38,912 bases of DNA from an uncultured Oscillospiraceae bacterium (GCA_958354085.1 CATWUX010000003.1:1-38912), one strand, 5' to 3'; positions 17,434 to 32,947 are shown, counted from the stretch's first letter. The notes: a model not told the origin generated them from the sequence alone. Translations and numbers: made by a program.

Positions 17434-19315
17434 GCCCGTCCACCTCTTTTCTTTCCAAGATCTTTACGTTTTCCATCGGGATGGCAATGCCAAAAATCGT
17501 GCCGCCCTCCGGATTGTCTTCAAACCACATGGAACCGTCAAACTTGGCGCGGATAACGGTATTGGAAATAAACACGCCCAAGCCGGTGCCCAACGTACCT
17601 TTGCTGGTGACCATTTGTTGAAAAATGCTCTTGCGCACTTGCGGCGAAACGCCGATGCCATAGTCCTTCACCGTAATATGCAGCATCGTATCGTTGCGAA
17701 ACAAGCTAATGACAATATCGTGATTCCCATCGGGCTTTTGTGCATCGATGGCGTTGGACACTAAGTTGGCGATGACCTGTACCAGATTGTTGATGTCACC
17801 ATGCAGCAGGACGTCCACGTTGTTCGAAAAATGATTGTCGATTTTCAGCAAACAATTTTTATTCAATAATTCGTGCCGCAGAAGGAGCGCAACCCGTTTG
17901 ATCGTATCCTCCAGTGAAAACTCCACGCCTTCCGACACGTTCATGTTGCTGGCCTGCCCTTTAACCGCGCTGATAATATCCGACATATAGGCGCATGCTT
18001 CCCGTATTTTTTCGCACCAGCCGCCGATTTCGCCGTAGATTTCGCGGTAGTCCTCCTCGGTGACTTCCGGGTCGCCGAGGCTTTGTTCACATTCGCGCAG
18101 CAGCGTTTCGGTTGCCGAAATACTGCCGGAGATGCTCATAATAGGGGTTTTCAGGTTGTGGGCCAAACCGCCGACCATCTGTCCCAAAAACGCCAGACGC
18201 TCCCGTTCCATCATTTTGACCTGATTATCCTGCAGCTGCTGCATATTCAGCTTAATTTGTGTGACATCCTTGAAGATCACCAGAAAACCGCAAGTTTCAC
18301 CGCCTACTGTCAGCGGCGTGACCTCTACCATATAGAAGCCTTTCACGGGTTCACCGTTTTCCTGCTTGGTAATGGCTTGCTCATAGGTAACGCGGGCGTT
18401 ATTGTCCGTGCAAGACTGAATGGCAGTCAACAAATTATACAGTGTTGTTTTGTTTTCCACGTCCTCGGCACGTAAACAGTCTTTCAAAAAAACATTTTCA
18501 CGAATACCTTGCTGGTTACCGAGAAGATTCATAAAAGGCTGATTATAGTTGATGACCAGACCAGATTGGTTTGTAACCAGATAACAGTCGGAAATCCAAT
18601 TGAGCAACTGCTGCATAGCGATGGGTTTGATATCAAAAAAGTGCAGACGATAGATAACAAATCCATGAAAGAGCATAGTGACCATGAAACCGAGAGGCGT
18701 GATCTCGATCGTTGCGTCAATCAGCCGGGAGACGACAATCAGGTTGAGGATGCTGGGGGCCAGACTGCCGATCGTGAACAGCACGGCTTGCTGAATGTGC
18801 AGCTTTGTTTTTGTTTTGACGGCAAACCGTATAATCAGGAAGACGGACAGCGCCACGCATGCAAATGAATAAAAGGAATGGATAGAAAAATACGGGCCGA
18901 ACTGCACCTTGGTGTTTTCCAGAGAAAACACCGTATAGTACAGATGGTGCAGCGGATTGGTGGATACCATCAGGATTGTTAAACTCGGTATGGCGAACAC
19001 CCATAGATACCTTTTGGGCAGATGATGTTCGTATTCCTTGGTGTAACAAATCGCAAACAACAGAGAGAACGGGGGAATCAGAGCAGCGCAGCTGGTGGTG
19101 ATCGCATCCCAGAAAATCATCATACCGGTGTTTTGCAGGTTGGTATAACGGATTCCGATGAGGACCAGCAGCCAGATGATCAAAAGGCTGGCCGCGGCGA
19201 AATAGCATTTGTGAATCAGCATAATGTTGCGGGTGCGCGTAAGCTTGAGGACAAAAGCCACCATCAGAACAATCGTTACCGCAAACACAATCAGCATGGT
19301 ATTGGAAATAGGCAA
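17420..19315 (-). CDS. Membrane histidine kinase with N-terminal 7TM sensor
   Basis: About 631 residues. Seven hydrophobic segments occupy residues 1-215 (from MLIVFAVTIVLMVAFVLKL to FMVTMLFHGFVIYRL), matching the N-terminal 7TM region of Gram-positive kinases, a type likely to sense a hydrophobic or membrane-located ligand. A PAS domain follows (about 225-345). The phosphorylated His is near 385 in LAHNLKTPIMSISGS. The ATPase domain has NLVSNAIDAQ, DYGIGVS and GTLGTGLGVFISN. The frame is open far upstream, but I use the TTG at 19315 because GAGGGGTG lies 7 bases before it; the next ATG, ten codons or fewer downstream, lacks a site. It lies 52 bases after the NRPS and overlaps its response regulator. 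Confidence 0.88.
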   Translation of the reverse strand: MPISNTMLIVFAVTIVLMVAFVLKLTRTRNIMLIHKCYFAAASLLIIWLLVLIGIRYTNLQNTGMMIFWDAITTSCAALIPPFSLLFAICYTKEYEHHLPKRYLWVFAIPSLTILMVSTNPLHHLYYTVFSLENTKVQFGPYFSIHSFYSFACVALSVFLIIRFAVKTKTKLHIQQAVLFTIGSLAPSILNLIVVSRLIDATIEITPLGFMVTMLFHGFVIYRLHFFDIKPIAMQQLLNWISDCYLVTNQSGLVINYNQPFMNLLGNQQGIRENVFLKDCLRAEDVENKTTLYNLLTAIQSCTDNNARVTYEQAITKQENGEPVKGFYMVEVTPLTVGGETCGFLVIFKDVTQIKLNMQQLQDNQVKMMERERLAFLGQMVGGLAHNLKTPIMSISGSISATETLLRECEQSLGDPEVTEEDYREIYGEIGGWCEKIREACAYMSDIISAVKGQASNMNVSEGVEFSLEDTIKRVALLLRHELLNKNCLLKIDNHFSNNVDVLLHGDINNLVQVIANLVSNAIDAQKPDGNHDIVISLFRNDTMLHITVKDYGIGVSPQVRKSIFQQMVTSKGTLGTGLGVFISNTVIRAKFDGSMWFEDNPEGGTIFGIAIPMENVKILERKEVDGHEEE

Positions 19316-19367
19316 CCGGATCACCCCTCGTAATGAGATATAAAATTCAGAAATTCCGTTAAAACCG

Positions 19368-26840
<7,473 letters not shown>

Positions 26841-26904
26841 AAGCAGCCAACCATCCTTTTCTGGATCCCATAAAAAACGCCGAATTATAAAATAAACTTA
26901 TATT

Positions 26905-26933
26905 ATTATATACTTTTCGCGAAATTATAGCAA
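26905..26933 (-). promoter_or_regulatory. Promoter of the NRPS operon
   Basis: Minus strand: -35 TTGCTA (26928-26933), 17-base spacer, perfect -10 TATAAT (26905-26910), about 65 bases before the GTG. The spacer contains the palindrome TTTCGCGAAA (26914-26923), placed where a repressor could block polymerase. The rest of the 26841-27164 gap is AT-rich; I could not assign the promoter of the divergent lipoprotein gene with confidence. Confidence 0.62.
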
Positions 26934-27164
26934 TGCCTATTTTGGAAAAACATATAAATCTTGCCGAAAAAGTAGAAAAAAATCTTACCTTTGCAAAGTT
27001 TTCCATTGCTTTATAGTTTTTATCTCCGATAAATGGTGAAAATTTTTCCAAAAACTGGGGATTGCTGGATGAAAAGCCGTCAGCAAATGCTTTCGCGCTT
27101 GCTTTTCCACAGGAAATGCGTTAAACTGAGGACAGTGAAATCTCAGAGAAGGGCAGGAAATTTT

Positions 27165-27818
27165 ATGAATAGAAAAGCACATCTTTGGTTGGCGGCCTTG
27201 GTTGCATGTGTAAGTGCGGCGTTGCTGCTTGCCGGCTGCCAAAGCCCTGAACCGGCGATCAGCCGTCCGGTCGTATCCATCCCCGGCGATTCCGCAGGGA
27301 CTGTGACCGCTCCTAATTGGCCGACCGGTACCACGGACGGCGATGCCTCCATACAATCCACAACGCCCTCTTCCGGAGAGGCTACCTCACCGGCAAGCTC
27401 AACGCCGTCCGGCGGGGAACCGTCGGCGCCGTCCGGCGAACCGACCGGTCATCCCGTGGCCGATCTGGCGCGTACGCTGATTGGTACAACTTTTGAGGTC
27501 GGCGCGATCGGGCCGACGACGTTTGACAACTCCGGCTTTGTCTATTATTGCTTCAAGCAAAATGGGATCACACTCCCGCGGCGTACAACCGGGATGTTCC
27601 AGACCGGCTCGCCGGTGGAAAAAAGCGGTCTCCAGCCGGGAGATGCCGTCTTTTTCTCGCTGGATGATTCGGGCGAGGCAACCTTTACCGGGATTTATGT
27701 CGGCAACGATCAGTTCATTTCGTGTAACAACGAGAATTCGCCGACAAAACTGCAAAGCTTAAAAAGCGGTTACTTCGCCGAACGGTATATCGGCGCTCGC
27801 CGTTATGGAGCAGCATAA
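27165..27818 (+). CDS. Lipoprotein with a catalytically degenerate NlpC/P60 domain
   Basis: A 217-residue protein with a lipoprotein signal peptide (MNRKAHLWLAALVA...LLLAGCQS; lipidated Cys near residue 23), a Ser/Pro/Gly/Thr-rich linker to about residue 95, and a C-terminal NlpC/P60 fold. The fold is clear from FDNSGFVYYCFKQNGITLPR, LQPGDAVFF, GIYVGNDQFI and the closing RYIGARRY. The catalytic residues are missing: the family FDCSGF reads FDNSGF (Cys to Asn), the His of HVGIYVG reads FTGIYVG, and FIHA reads FISC. It is unlikely to be a peptidoglycan peptidase and may bind cell wall instead. The ATG at 27165 has AGGAAA upstream; it is divergent from the NRPS operon. Confidence 0.85.
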   Translation: MNRKAHLWLAALVACVSAALLLAGCQSPEPAISRPVVSIPGDSAGTVTAPNWPTGTTDGDASIQSTTPSSGEATSPASSTPSGGEPSAPSGEPTGHPVADLARTLIGTTFEVGAIGPTTFDNSGFVYYCFKQNGITLPRRTTGMFQTGSPVEKSGLQPGDAVFFSLDDSGEATFTGIYVGNDQFISCNNENSPTKLQSLKSGYFAERYIGARRYGAA

Positions 27819-27827
27819 GGATTGTAC

Positions 27828-27846
27828 CGGGGATTTTCCCGTTTTT
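27828..27846 (+). terminator. Weak terminator-like hairpin after the lipoprotein gene
   Basis: CGGG and CCCG around a 6-base loop, followed by TTTTT, 9 bases after the stop. The stem is short, so confidence is low. Confidence 0.35.
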
Positions 27847-27900
27847 GAGAAAGTTTACAATTTGGACATGAAATGTACAGAAAATATTGGACTGGAATGG

Positions 27901-27929
27901 TTGACTAGCACTGGGTTATATGGTATTAT
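27901..27929 (+). promoter_or_regulatory. Promoter for the DegV-family gene
   Basis: TTGACT (27901-27906), 17-base spacer ending in TGG, TATTAT (27924-27929). It leaves a leader of roughly 150 bases before the coding start. Confidence 0.72.
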
Positions 27930-28084
27930 ACACTAGATGAAATGATATTGATATCGTACCATACGGTATTTTGTCCGATTCATGGCTGCCCAAAATGGCA
28001 GAATGGCAACATCCGAGTGTATCCAAAGAGCATTCCTTTGTCCGCTGTGTAAGGAGTGCTTATAAACAAAAAAGCAGCGGAGAA

Positions 28085-28951
28085 ATGGAACGAGATATGG
28101 GTATTGGATTGATTGTGGATAGCTGCTGTGACCTGACGCCGGAGATGAAAGAAGCTATGCGAGCGCGTTCCGTCCCGCTGCAAGTACAGGTTTTGGACGG
28201 CGAAGAATACTGGGATGACGGTACGGTGGATATTGAGGCGCTGATTGCCGATATGGCAAAATCCAAGCACGGCGCGAAATCGGCCTGCCCTTCGGTGGAG
28301 GCCTTTGCCGCACATATGCGGGAATACGATAGCTGCTTTGTGGTAACACTGTCCTCGAAGCTGAGCGGCTCCTTCAATGCGGCCTGCGTTGCACGGGATC
28401 TTGTTCAGAAAGAGTCGCCGGAGAAGCGGATACATGTTATTGATTCCGAAAGCGCTTCTGCGGGTGAGGTTGCACTGGCCATGTTTATACATGAACAAAT
28501 CCAGTCCGGAAAGTCGGATGAAGAAATTCTGCCGCTGGTGCTGGAAAAGGTCGCCTCCATACGCACGCTGTTTGTTTTGGAGGATTTGGGCAACTTTATT
28601 AAAAACGGCCGCATCAGCAAGGTGCCCGGCCTGATTGCGTCCGTGCTTTCGCTGTGCCCGGTCATGGGAGATGACGGGCATGGCGATATCAAGCTGGTCG
28701 CTAAAGCGCGCGGTATCGCGAATGCGCTGGGAAAGCTGGTCGAGCAGGTGGAAGCGCTGACGGCGGCACATCCTGTGCGTAGCCTGCGGCTGACGCTGGC
28801 GCATTGCAATTGTCTCAAACGCGCGGAGGCGCTGAAGCAGGATTTGCTGAACAAATGTCAGGCAATCAAGGAAATCGTGGTAGTACCGACCGGCGCCTTG
28901 TCCACGATGTATGCCAACAATGGCGGCGTTATTGTGGCTTTCGGCGTATAA
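28085..28951 (+). CDS. DegV-family fatty-acid-binding protein
   Basis: A 288-residue protein of the DegV family; members bind fatty acids in the cytoplasm and in Gram-positives hand them to the fatty-acid kinase FakA (the FakB role). Typical features are the N-terminal IVDSCCDLTPEM, SACPSVEAFAAHM (the usual TSQPS loop), VVTLSSKLSGSFNAA, VIDSESASAG, and the late GRISKVPGLIASVLSLCPV. The ATG at 28085 is used; an ATG at 28097 is nearly as good, and the frame is open further upstream without a convincing start. Binding of a free fatty acid next to an operon that seems to use one is suggestive, but DegV genes are common in Clostridia. Confidence 0.88.
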   Translation: MERDMGIGLIVDSCCDLTPEMKEAMRARSVPLQVQVLDGEEYWDDGTVDIEALIADMAKSKHGAKSACPSVEAFAAHMREYDSCFVVTLSSKLSGSFNAACVARDLVQKESPEKRIHVIDSESASAGEVALAMFIHEQIQSGKSDEEILPLVLEKVASIRTLFVLEDLGNFIKNGRISKVPGLIASVLSLCPVMGDDGHGDIKLVAKARGIANALGKLVEQVEALTAAHPVRSLRLTLAHCNCLKRAEALKQDLLNKCQAIKEIVVVPTGALSTMYANNGGVIVAFGV

Positions 28952-28970
28952 CAAAGAACAATCTTAAGCA

Positions 28971-29006
28971 GACAGGGCAGGCTGTAGCGCTACAGCCAGC
29001 CCTGTC
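28971..29006. terminator. Bidirectional hairpin between the DegV and glycosyltransferase genes
   Basis: A 17-base arm (28971-28987) pairs with 28990-29006 with one mismatch and a 2-base centre. It lies between two convergent genes, 20 bases past one stop and 4 past the other. T-tracts are weak. Confidence 0.6.
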
Positions 29007-29009
29007 CGT

Positions 29010-30170
29010 TTAGGTGGGGTTGGAACCCGCAGCGTATTCCGGATAGTACCGTTCCAACCAAGAAAGCTCTGTACGTTCCTCGTTCATCTCATACCAGCCT
29101 TGATTAAAAAGTCGGTATATCCTTTGAAAATATTCCTCGTACATTTTTCCGACCCGCTCCATCGAATAATTTTTTTCGGCCCATTCGCGACAATGCTGAG
29201 GATGGATGTTGGATATATGGTTTACAGCCCAACAAAATTCTTCAAACGTTCGGCATCGATACCCGGTTACACCGTGCAAAACGGTTTCCGGAAACGCTCC
29301 CCAATCGGTCGTGATGACCGGTGTGCCGCAAAGCTGCGCTTCTACGTTAACGCCTCCGAATGGTTCCAGATAACAAGTAGGCATTAAAACCGCTTTCGCA
29401 TTTCCCAGTAACGCGGCGCGTTCTTCGGGACCCACGGCCGGACGATATGTAATGTGCTTTTCAGAACCCAAATGCAGCCCTTCATTGGGGTCGTCTAAAG
29501 AGCCTTGCCCCACTACATACAATTGGTTGCCGGTTGCTTTCGCAATATCGGAAGCAATCTGCACGCCTTTCCGGCTGATGATTCTTCCGAAATAGATCAA
29601 ATAGTCTTGTTTGTTCGGTTGAAAAGGAAAATCCGATAGCTCAAAATAGTTGGGGATGACGGCATCATACCAAGCGCCGTCCTCGATATGGAGTAAACCA
29701 TAGATGTGATGCATCCAGGCATAGGATTCAAACACACGGTAAGAGGAAAAAACGCCGGAATATCCAATGCCGGGTTCAATAGTGAGCAGATTAACAGCGT
29801 CAGCGATCGGCTTTTGATAAACACCCATAGGGCACAGGAGAATATCGCGATCCTGTTTGTTCTGTAGGATGGCGGCTATGGCATTTTCGTTAAAGTGTTT
29901 ATGCGCCAAATCCTGCGGATTTTGTTGGAAAAATTTTTTTGCCCGATCATATTCACCATAGGTTTGTTTCAGAATATCCTGCGTGGATACGGGAATAAAG
30001 GTGTCACACTCGACTTCGGAGCCTTCAACGCCATAAAAATAAATCGTATGGCCATATTGTTTGATCATTTTTGCTAATTTAATAATTTTTTGCGTATAAG
30101 CACAAGAGGAATTTCGTCTGTTCGTTTCCAGATGGGCAAGTCCCAGTAAATGAAATCGTAGCTGGTTCAT
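29010..30170 (-). CDS. GT4-type glycosyltransferase
   Basis: A 386-residue GT-B-fold glycosyltransferase. The N-terminal half starts LRFHLLGLAHLETNR, and the C-terminal nucleotide-sugar half shows LIYFGRIISRKGVQIA, QLYVVGQGSLDD and the donor-binding EPFGGVNVEAQLCGTPVI (Glu-x7-Glu type) near residue 268. No membrane segment is seen, so it is cytosolic or peripheral. The ATG at 30170 follows AGGAGAG. It lies directly downstream of the collagen-like gene on the same strand, which suggests that it adds sugar to the many Thr residues of that protein, as for glycosylated spore collagen-like proteins; the acceptor is inferred from position only. Confidence 0.9.
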   Translation of the reverse strand: MNQLRFHLLGLAHLETNRRNSSCAYTQKIIKLAKMIKQYGHTIYFYGVEGSEVECDTFIPVSTQDILKQTYGEYDRAKKFFQQNPQDLAHKHFNENAIAAILQNKQDRDILLCPMGVYQKPIADAVNLLTIEPGIGYSGVFSSYRVFESYAWMHHIYGLLHIEDGAWYDAVIPNYFELSDFPFQPNKQDYLIYFGRIISRKGVQIASDIAKATGNQLYVVGQGSLDDPNEGLHLGSEKHITYRPAVGPEERAALLGNAKAVLMPTCYLEPFGGVNVEAQLCGTPVITTDWGAFPETVLHGVTGYRCRTFEEFCWAVNHISNIHPQHCREWAEKNYSMERVGKMYEEYFQRIYRLFNQGWYEMNEERTELSWLERYYPEYAAGSNPT

Positions 30171-30213
30171 AAAGACTCTCTCCTATACAGCCGTTATTTG
30201 TCATTATAAATGG

Positions 30214-30253
30214 CATAGCATACTTTTCACCGCTATGCAAAAAGTATGCTATG
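30214..30253 (-). terminator. Hairpin between the collagen-like and glycosyltransferase genes
   Basis: CATAGCATACTTTT (30214-30227) pairs perfectly with 30240-30253 over a 12-base loop. On the minus strand it lies about 80 bases past the collagen-like gene and about 45 before the glycosyltransferase, so it could lower transcription into the latter. Confidence 0.5.
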
Positions 30254-30330
30254 TCGTGCATGGGATCACGTGTAAGGCTTTCGCCAACAAAATCCGATTG
30301 GGTGCAATAAGGAAGTGCAGACAACCGAAC

Positions 30331-31626
30331 CTATTTCGTCAACACTTCTGCTTTACAGGTGGACACAAAGGTGGGATCGCTGTTGTTGGAGCCAACAAGG
30401 ACTAATATTCCAAATTCATTTTTGAGAACGGTGCCTTGCGCCACGGTTTGGCCACCGGCATTGATAGCGGCTTTTTGGGTGCCTACCGGCAGATAGGAAC
30501 GAACAGCGGCTTCACAATCGGCGCTGCAGCCTGTAGGTGTGGGTGTGGGCGTAAGAAGATAGGTGATTGCATTATTATAGGTGGCGCTGGTAATGCGCAC
30601 AGCAGCAATTCTGCAAATAGAAACCGCTTCCTGCGGTACACCTTGGCTGTTTGTGAGCTGGAAGAGACCGGCATTTGGATTGGTATTGGGCGCAGGCAGA
30701 AGGCTGCCCGGCCGGCCGCTCACATTGTTGCCGCTTTCCATGGATACAATCACGTTATCGGTAGGATAGAGCTGTATAATTTGTTGCAGAATATTGCGCA
30801 TTTGTGCCACACAGGCGCACGCGGCGCTATCTCCGGAAGGCCCAGTCGCGCCGGTCGGCCCAGTAGCGCCGGTGGGCCCGGTCGCGCCAGTTGCGCCAGT
30901 CGGCCCGGTCGGTCCGGTAGCACCGGTCGGCCCAGTCGCGCCGGTTGGTCCGGTAGCACCGGTCGGCCCGGTCGCGCCGGTCGGCCCGGTCGCGCCAGTC
31001 GGTCCAGTTGGTCCAGTGGGTCCAGTTGCGCCGGTCGGCCCGGTCGGCCCAGTTGCGCCGGTTGGTCCGGTCGCACCGGCAGGTCCAGTTGCGCCGGTCG
31101 GCCCAGTTGCGCCAGTGGCACCAGCAGGCCCGCTCGGTCCGGTTGCGCCAGTCGGCCCGGTAGCACCAGTTGGCCCAGTCGCGCCAGTCGGCCCAGTCGC
31201 GCCAGTCGGTCCAGTCGCGCCAGTCGGCCCGGTAGCGCCGGTCGCACCGGCAGGCCCGGAAGGCCCAGTCGGCCCAGTTGCGCCGGTAGGCCCAGTTGCG
31301 CCAGTGGCACCAGCAGGCCCGCTCGGCCCGGTCGCGCCAGTCGCGCCGGCAGGCCCAGTCGGTCCGGTCGCACCAGCAGGCCCGGAAGGCCCAGTCGGCC
31401 CGGTCGGTCCGGTAGCACCAGTTGGCCCTTTTGGACCGCGCGGTCCTTTGCAGCAACAGCAACAGCAACAACAGCAGCGTCGCCGTTCACATTCACATTC
31501 GCGTTCGCAATCAGAGTCCCGCTCCATGCATTTCCAGATGCGCATTTCGGTTTCGCGGATCATTGCCCTGTCAATATTTTCATCATTACAGCAAGTTTTG
31601 TTATTGATAAGAACACCTCCATTCAC
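30331..31626 (-). CDS. Collagen-like surface protein with a poly-cysteine segment
   Basis: A 431-residue protein in three parts. The N-terminus is charged and ends CERECECERRR followed by nine consecutive Cys. About 68 Gly-X-Y triplets follow (coded by about 30830-31446), mostly GPT and GAT. A C-terminal region of about 165 residues starts ACACVAQMRNILQQIIQLYP and contains four or five more Cys. Thr in the Y position is typical of O-glycosylated bacterial collagens such as the BclA-type spore exosporium proteins, and the adjacent glycosyltransferase fits. No signal peptide is visible, as usual for spore-surface proteins assembled in the mother cell. The start is unclear: GTG at 31626 is given, but GGAGGTG lies at codons 3-5. 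Confidence 0.87.
   Translation of the reverse strand: MNGGVLINNKTCCNDENIDRAMIRETEMRIWKCMERDSDCERECECERRRCCCCCCCCCKGPRGPKGPTGATGPTGPTGPSGPAGATGPTGPAGATGATGPSGPAGATGATGPTGATGPTGPSGPAGATGATGPTGATGPTGATGPTGATGPTGATGPTGATGPSGPAGATGATGPTGATGPAGATGPTGATGPTGPTGATGPTGPTGPTGATGPTGATGPTGATGPTGATGPTGATGPTGPTGATGATGPTGATGPTGATGPSGDSAACACVAQMRNILQQIIQLYPTDNVIVSMESGNNVSGRPGSLLPAPNTNPNAGLFQLTNSQGVPQEAVSICRIAAVRITSATYNNAITYLLTPTPTPTGCSADCEAAVRSYLPVGTQKAAINAGGQTVAQGTVLKNEFGILVLVGSNNSDPTFVSTCKAEVLTK
30830..31446. repeat. Collagen-coding 9-base tandem repeat tract
   Basis: About 617 bases of degenerate 9-base units encoding Gly-X-Y triplets, mainly GPTGAT combinations. The near-identity of units makes it prone to length change by recombination. 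It also keeps other frames open, producing long false ORFs on the opposite strand. Confidence 0.9.
31614..31620 (-). promoter_or_regulatory. Strong ribosome site with no standard start at the right distance
   Basis: GGAGGTG on the minus strand lies inside codons 3-5 of the collagen-like frame. Seven bases beyond GGAGG an in-frame ATC (31606-31608) occurs, but no ATG, GTG or TTG; the next in-frame ATG is at 31563. Either the upstream GTG at 31626 is used or initiation occurs at a rare codon. Confidence 0.5.
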
Positions 31627-31750
31627 TTCATGATATGTGCGTATACAGGAAAATGTTCCATATTCCGGTTCGACTTTTAGACAATACCACTGTTTTTCTC
31701 CGTATCAGGAATATCGTTGTGCAACGGATGCGGGGGAAATCCTCATAAAC

Positions 31751-31790
31751 AACACAAGCCCATGAAACAATTGTTTCATGGGCTTGTGTT
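31751..31790. terminator. Perfect 40-base palindrome between dac and the collagen-like gene
   Basis: Bases 31751-31770 are the exact reverse complement of 31771-31790, with no loop. It lies 15 bases past the 3' end of the carboxypeptidase gene, so it most likely ends that transcript, although T-tracts are poor. Confidence 0.6.
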
Positions 31791-31804
31791 CCTATGCAGA
31801 TGCG

Positions 31805-32845
31805 TTATATACCGGCGTGCTTAAAGGCCGCCTCCAGCAGCACCTTGGCGTCCAGAAAGCGATCCGGACTGGTGGAAGCATCTATGACGATCGCGTATAC
31901 GTCAACGCCGAATTTATTGGCTGACGCGGCGAGACACGGGCCAGCTTCATCCGTTGTGCCGGTTTTGATACCGTTTGCATAAGAATAGGCATATTCCGTA
32001 CCCGGTATCAGCAAGGCGTTGGTGTTGGTCCAGGTGATATCCCGCCCGGACAACAGGACGTGCCGGGCTGTGGGCTGGGACACCGAGCGCTTGATCTCCG
32101 GAAAAGACATGGCATATTGCGCAATGCGCAGCATATCCGCTGCCGTTGTGTAATGATCCGGGTGGTGATAGCCGTCCGGGTTCACAAAATGGCTGCTTAA
32201 CGCACCGATCTGTACCGCGGTTTCGTTCATGAGACCGGCAAAAACGGCAACGGCTTCTTCGGCGGACAGCTGGTCATTGTTCGCAGCCTGCCGCCCTACG
32301 TAGGTGGCAATAACATAGGCAGCGTCGTTGCCGGAGGGGATGAGCAGCGCGTCCAGCATCATTTCCATGGTCAGACGGTCGCCTTTTTTCAGTCCCGCCG
32401 TAGTGGAATCGTAGGCAATCAGGCTGATTTCGTTGCCGACCTCGAATTCCGCATCGGAAGAGCACAGCTTCACGGCAATGGCCGCCGTCAACAGCTTGGT
32501 CATGCTGGCAGGATAGCATTTTTCATTGGCGTTGCGCGAATACAGGATCGTGTCGTGTGTCGCATCGTATAAAATCGCACAACGTGCAGTAATCTGATTG
32601 TCCAATACGTCCGCCGGAATGGTGGGATAGGTCGTGGTTGTGGTGGTGGGCTGTTCCGTGGTGGTGACAGCCGAAGCAGAGGAAGAATTTTCCGAGGTGC
32701 TGCGAATGATTCCGGCGAGAAAACGGATGCCCAATGTGACAAGCGTGACAGCTATGACAAGCAACAGGACGGCAAGACCGATAACCAGCTGTCTGCGGCG
32801 TATATAGCGTTTGCTCTTTGGACGCTGTTTCAGCTTTTGACTCAT
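31805..32845 (-). CDS. D-alanyl-D-alanine carboxypeptidase (PBP5-type)
   Basis: A 346-residue penicillin-binding protein of the S11 serine peptidase family that trims the terminal D-Ala from peptidoglycan peptides. All three active-site motifs are present: SMTK (in YPASMTKLLTAA), SGN (in LLIPSGNDAAYV) and KTG (in GIKTGTTDEAG). An N-terminal basic stretch plus one membrane segment (about residues 19-40) and a Ser/Thr-rich linker anchor it outside the cell. The C-terminal stalk domain of long PBP5 proteins is absent. The ATG at 32845 after GAAAGG is chosen over an ATG at 32896, which would put an odd stretch before the basic start. The same-strand collagen-like gene follows past a palindrome. 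Confidence 0.92.
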   Translation of the reverse strand: MSQKLKQRPKSKRYIRRRQLVIGLAVLLLVIAVTLVTLGIRFLAGIIRSTSENSSSASAVTTTEQPTTTTTTYPTIPADVLDNQITARCAILYDATHDTILYSRNANEKCYPASMTKLLTAAIAVKLCSSDAEFEVGNEISLIAYDSTTAGLKKGDRLTMEMMLDALLIPSGNDAAYVIATYVGRQAANNDQLSAEEAVAVFAGLMNETAVQIGALSSHFVNPDGYHHPDHYTTAADMLRIAQYAMSFPEIKRSVSQPTARHVLLSGRDITWTNTNALLIPGTEYAYSYANGIKTGTTDEAGPCLAASANKFGVDVYAIVIDASTSPDRFLDAKVLLEAAFKHAGI

Positions 32846-32947
32846 AGAATGTAACCGAGCCCTTTCCAGTAATAGAATACACTTATCATATAGCATTTCC
32901 CGGATATGTCAAGATTTACCCGGGGAAAACCAAATAAAAACTGTCGG

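Noticed and set aside
30079..30324. An 81-codon minus-strand frame between the collagen and glycosyltransferase genes
   Set aside because: It overlaps the glycosyltransferase start in another frame, crosses a hairpin, and resembles no protein I know.
30830..31446. Short repeats as a CRISPR array
   Set aside because: Units are 9-base codon triplets in frame with a collagen protein, with no spacers and no cas genes.
30436..31680. Long plus-strand frames rich in Gly/Pro/Ser/Arg or Val/Ala/Pro opposite the collagen gene
   Set aside because: They are mirror images of the 9-base Gly-X-Y repeat; no start with a ribosome site and no independent evidence.
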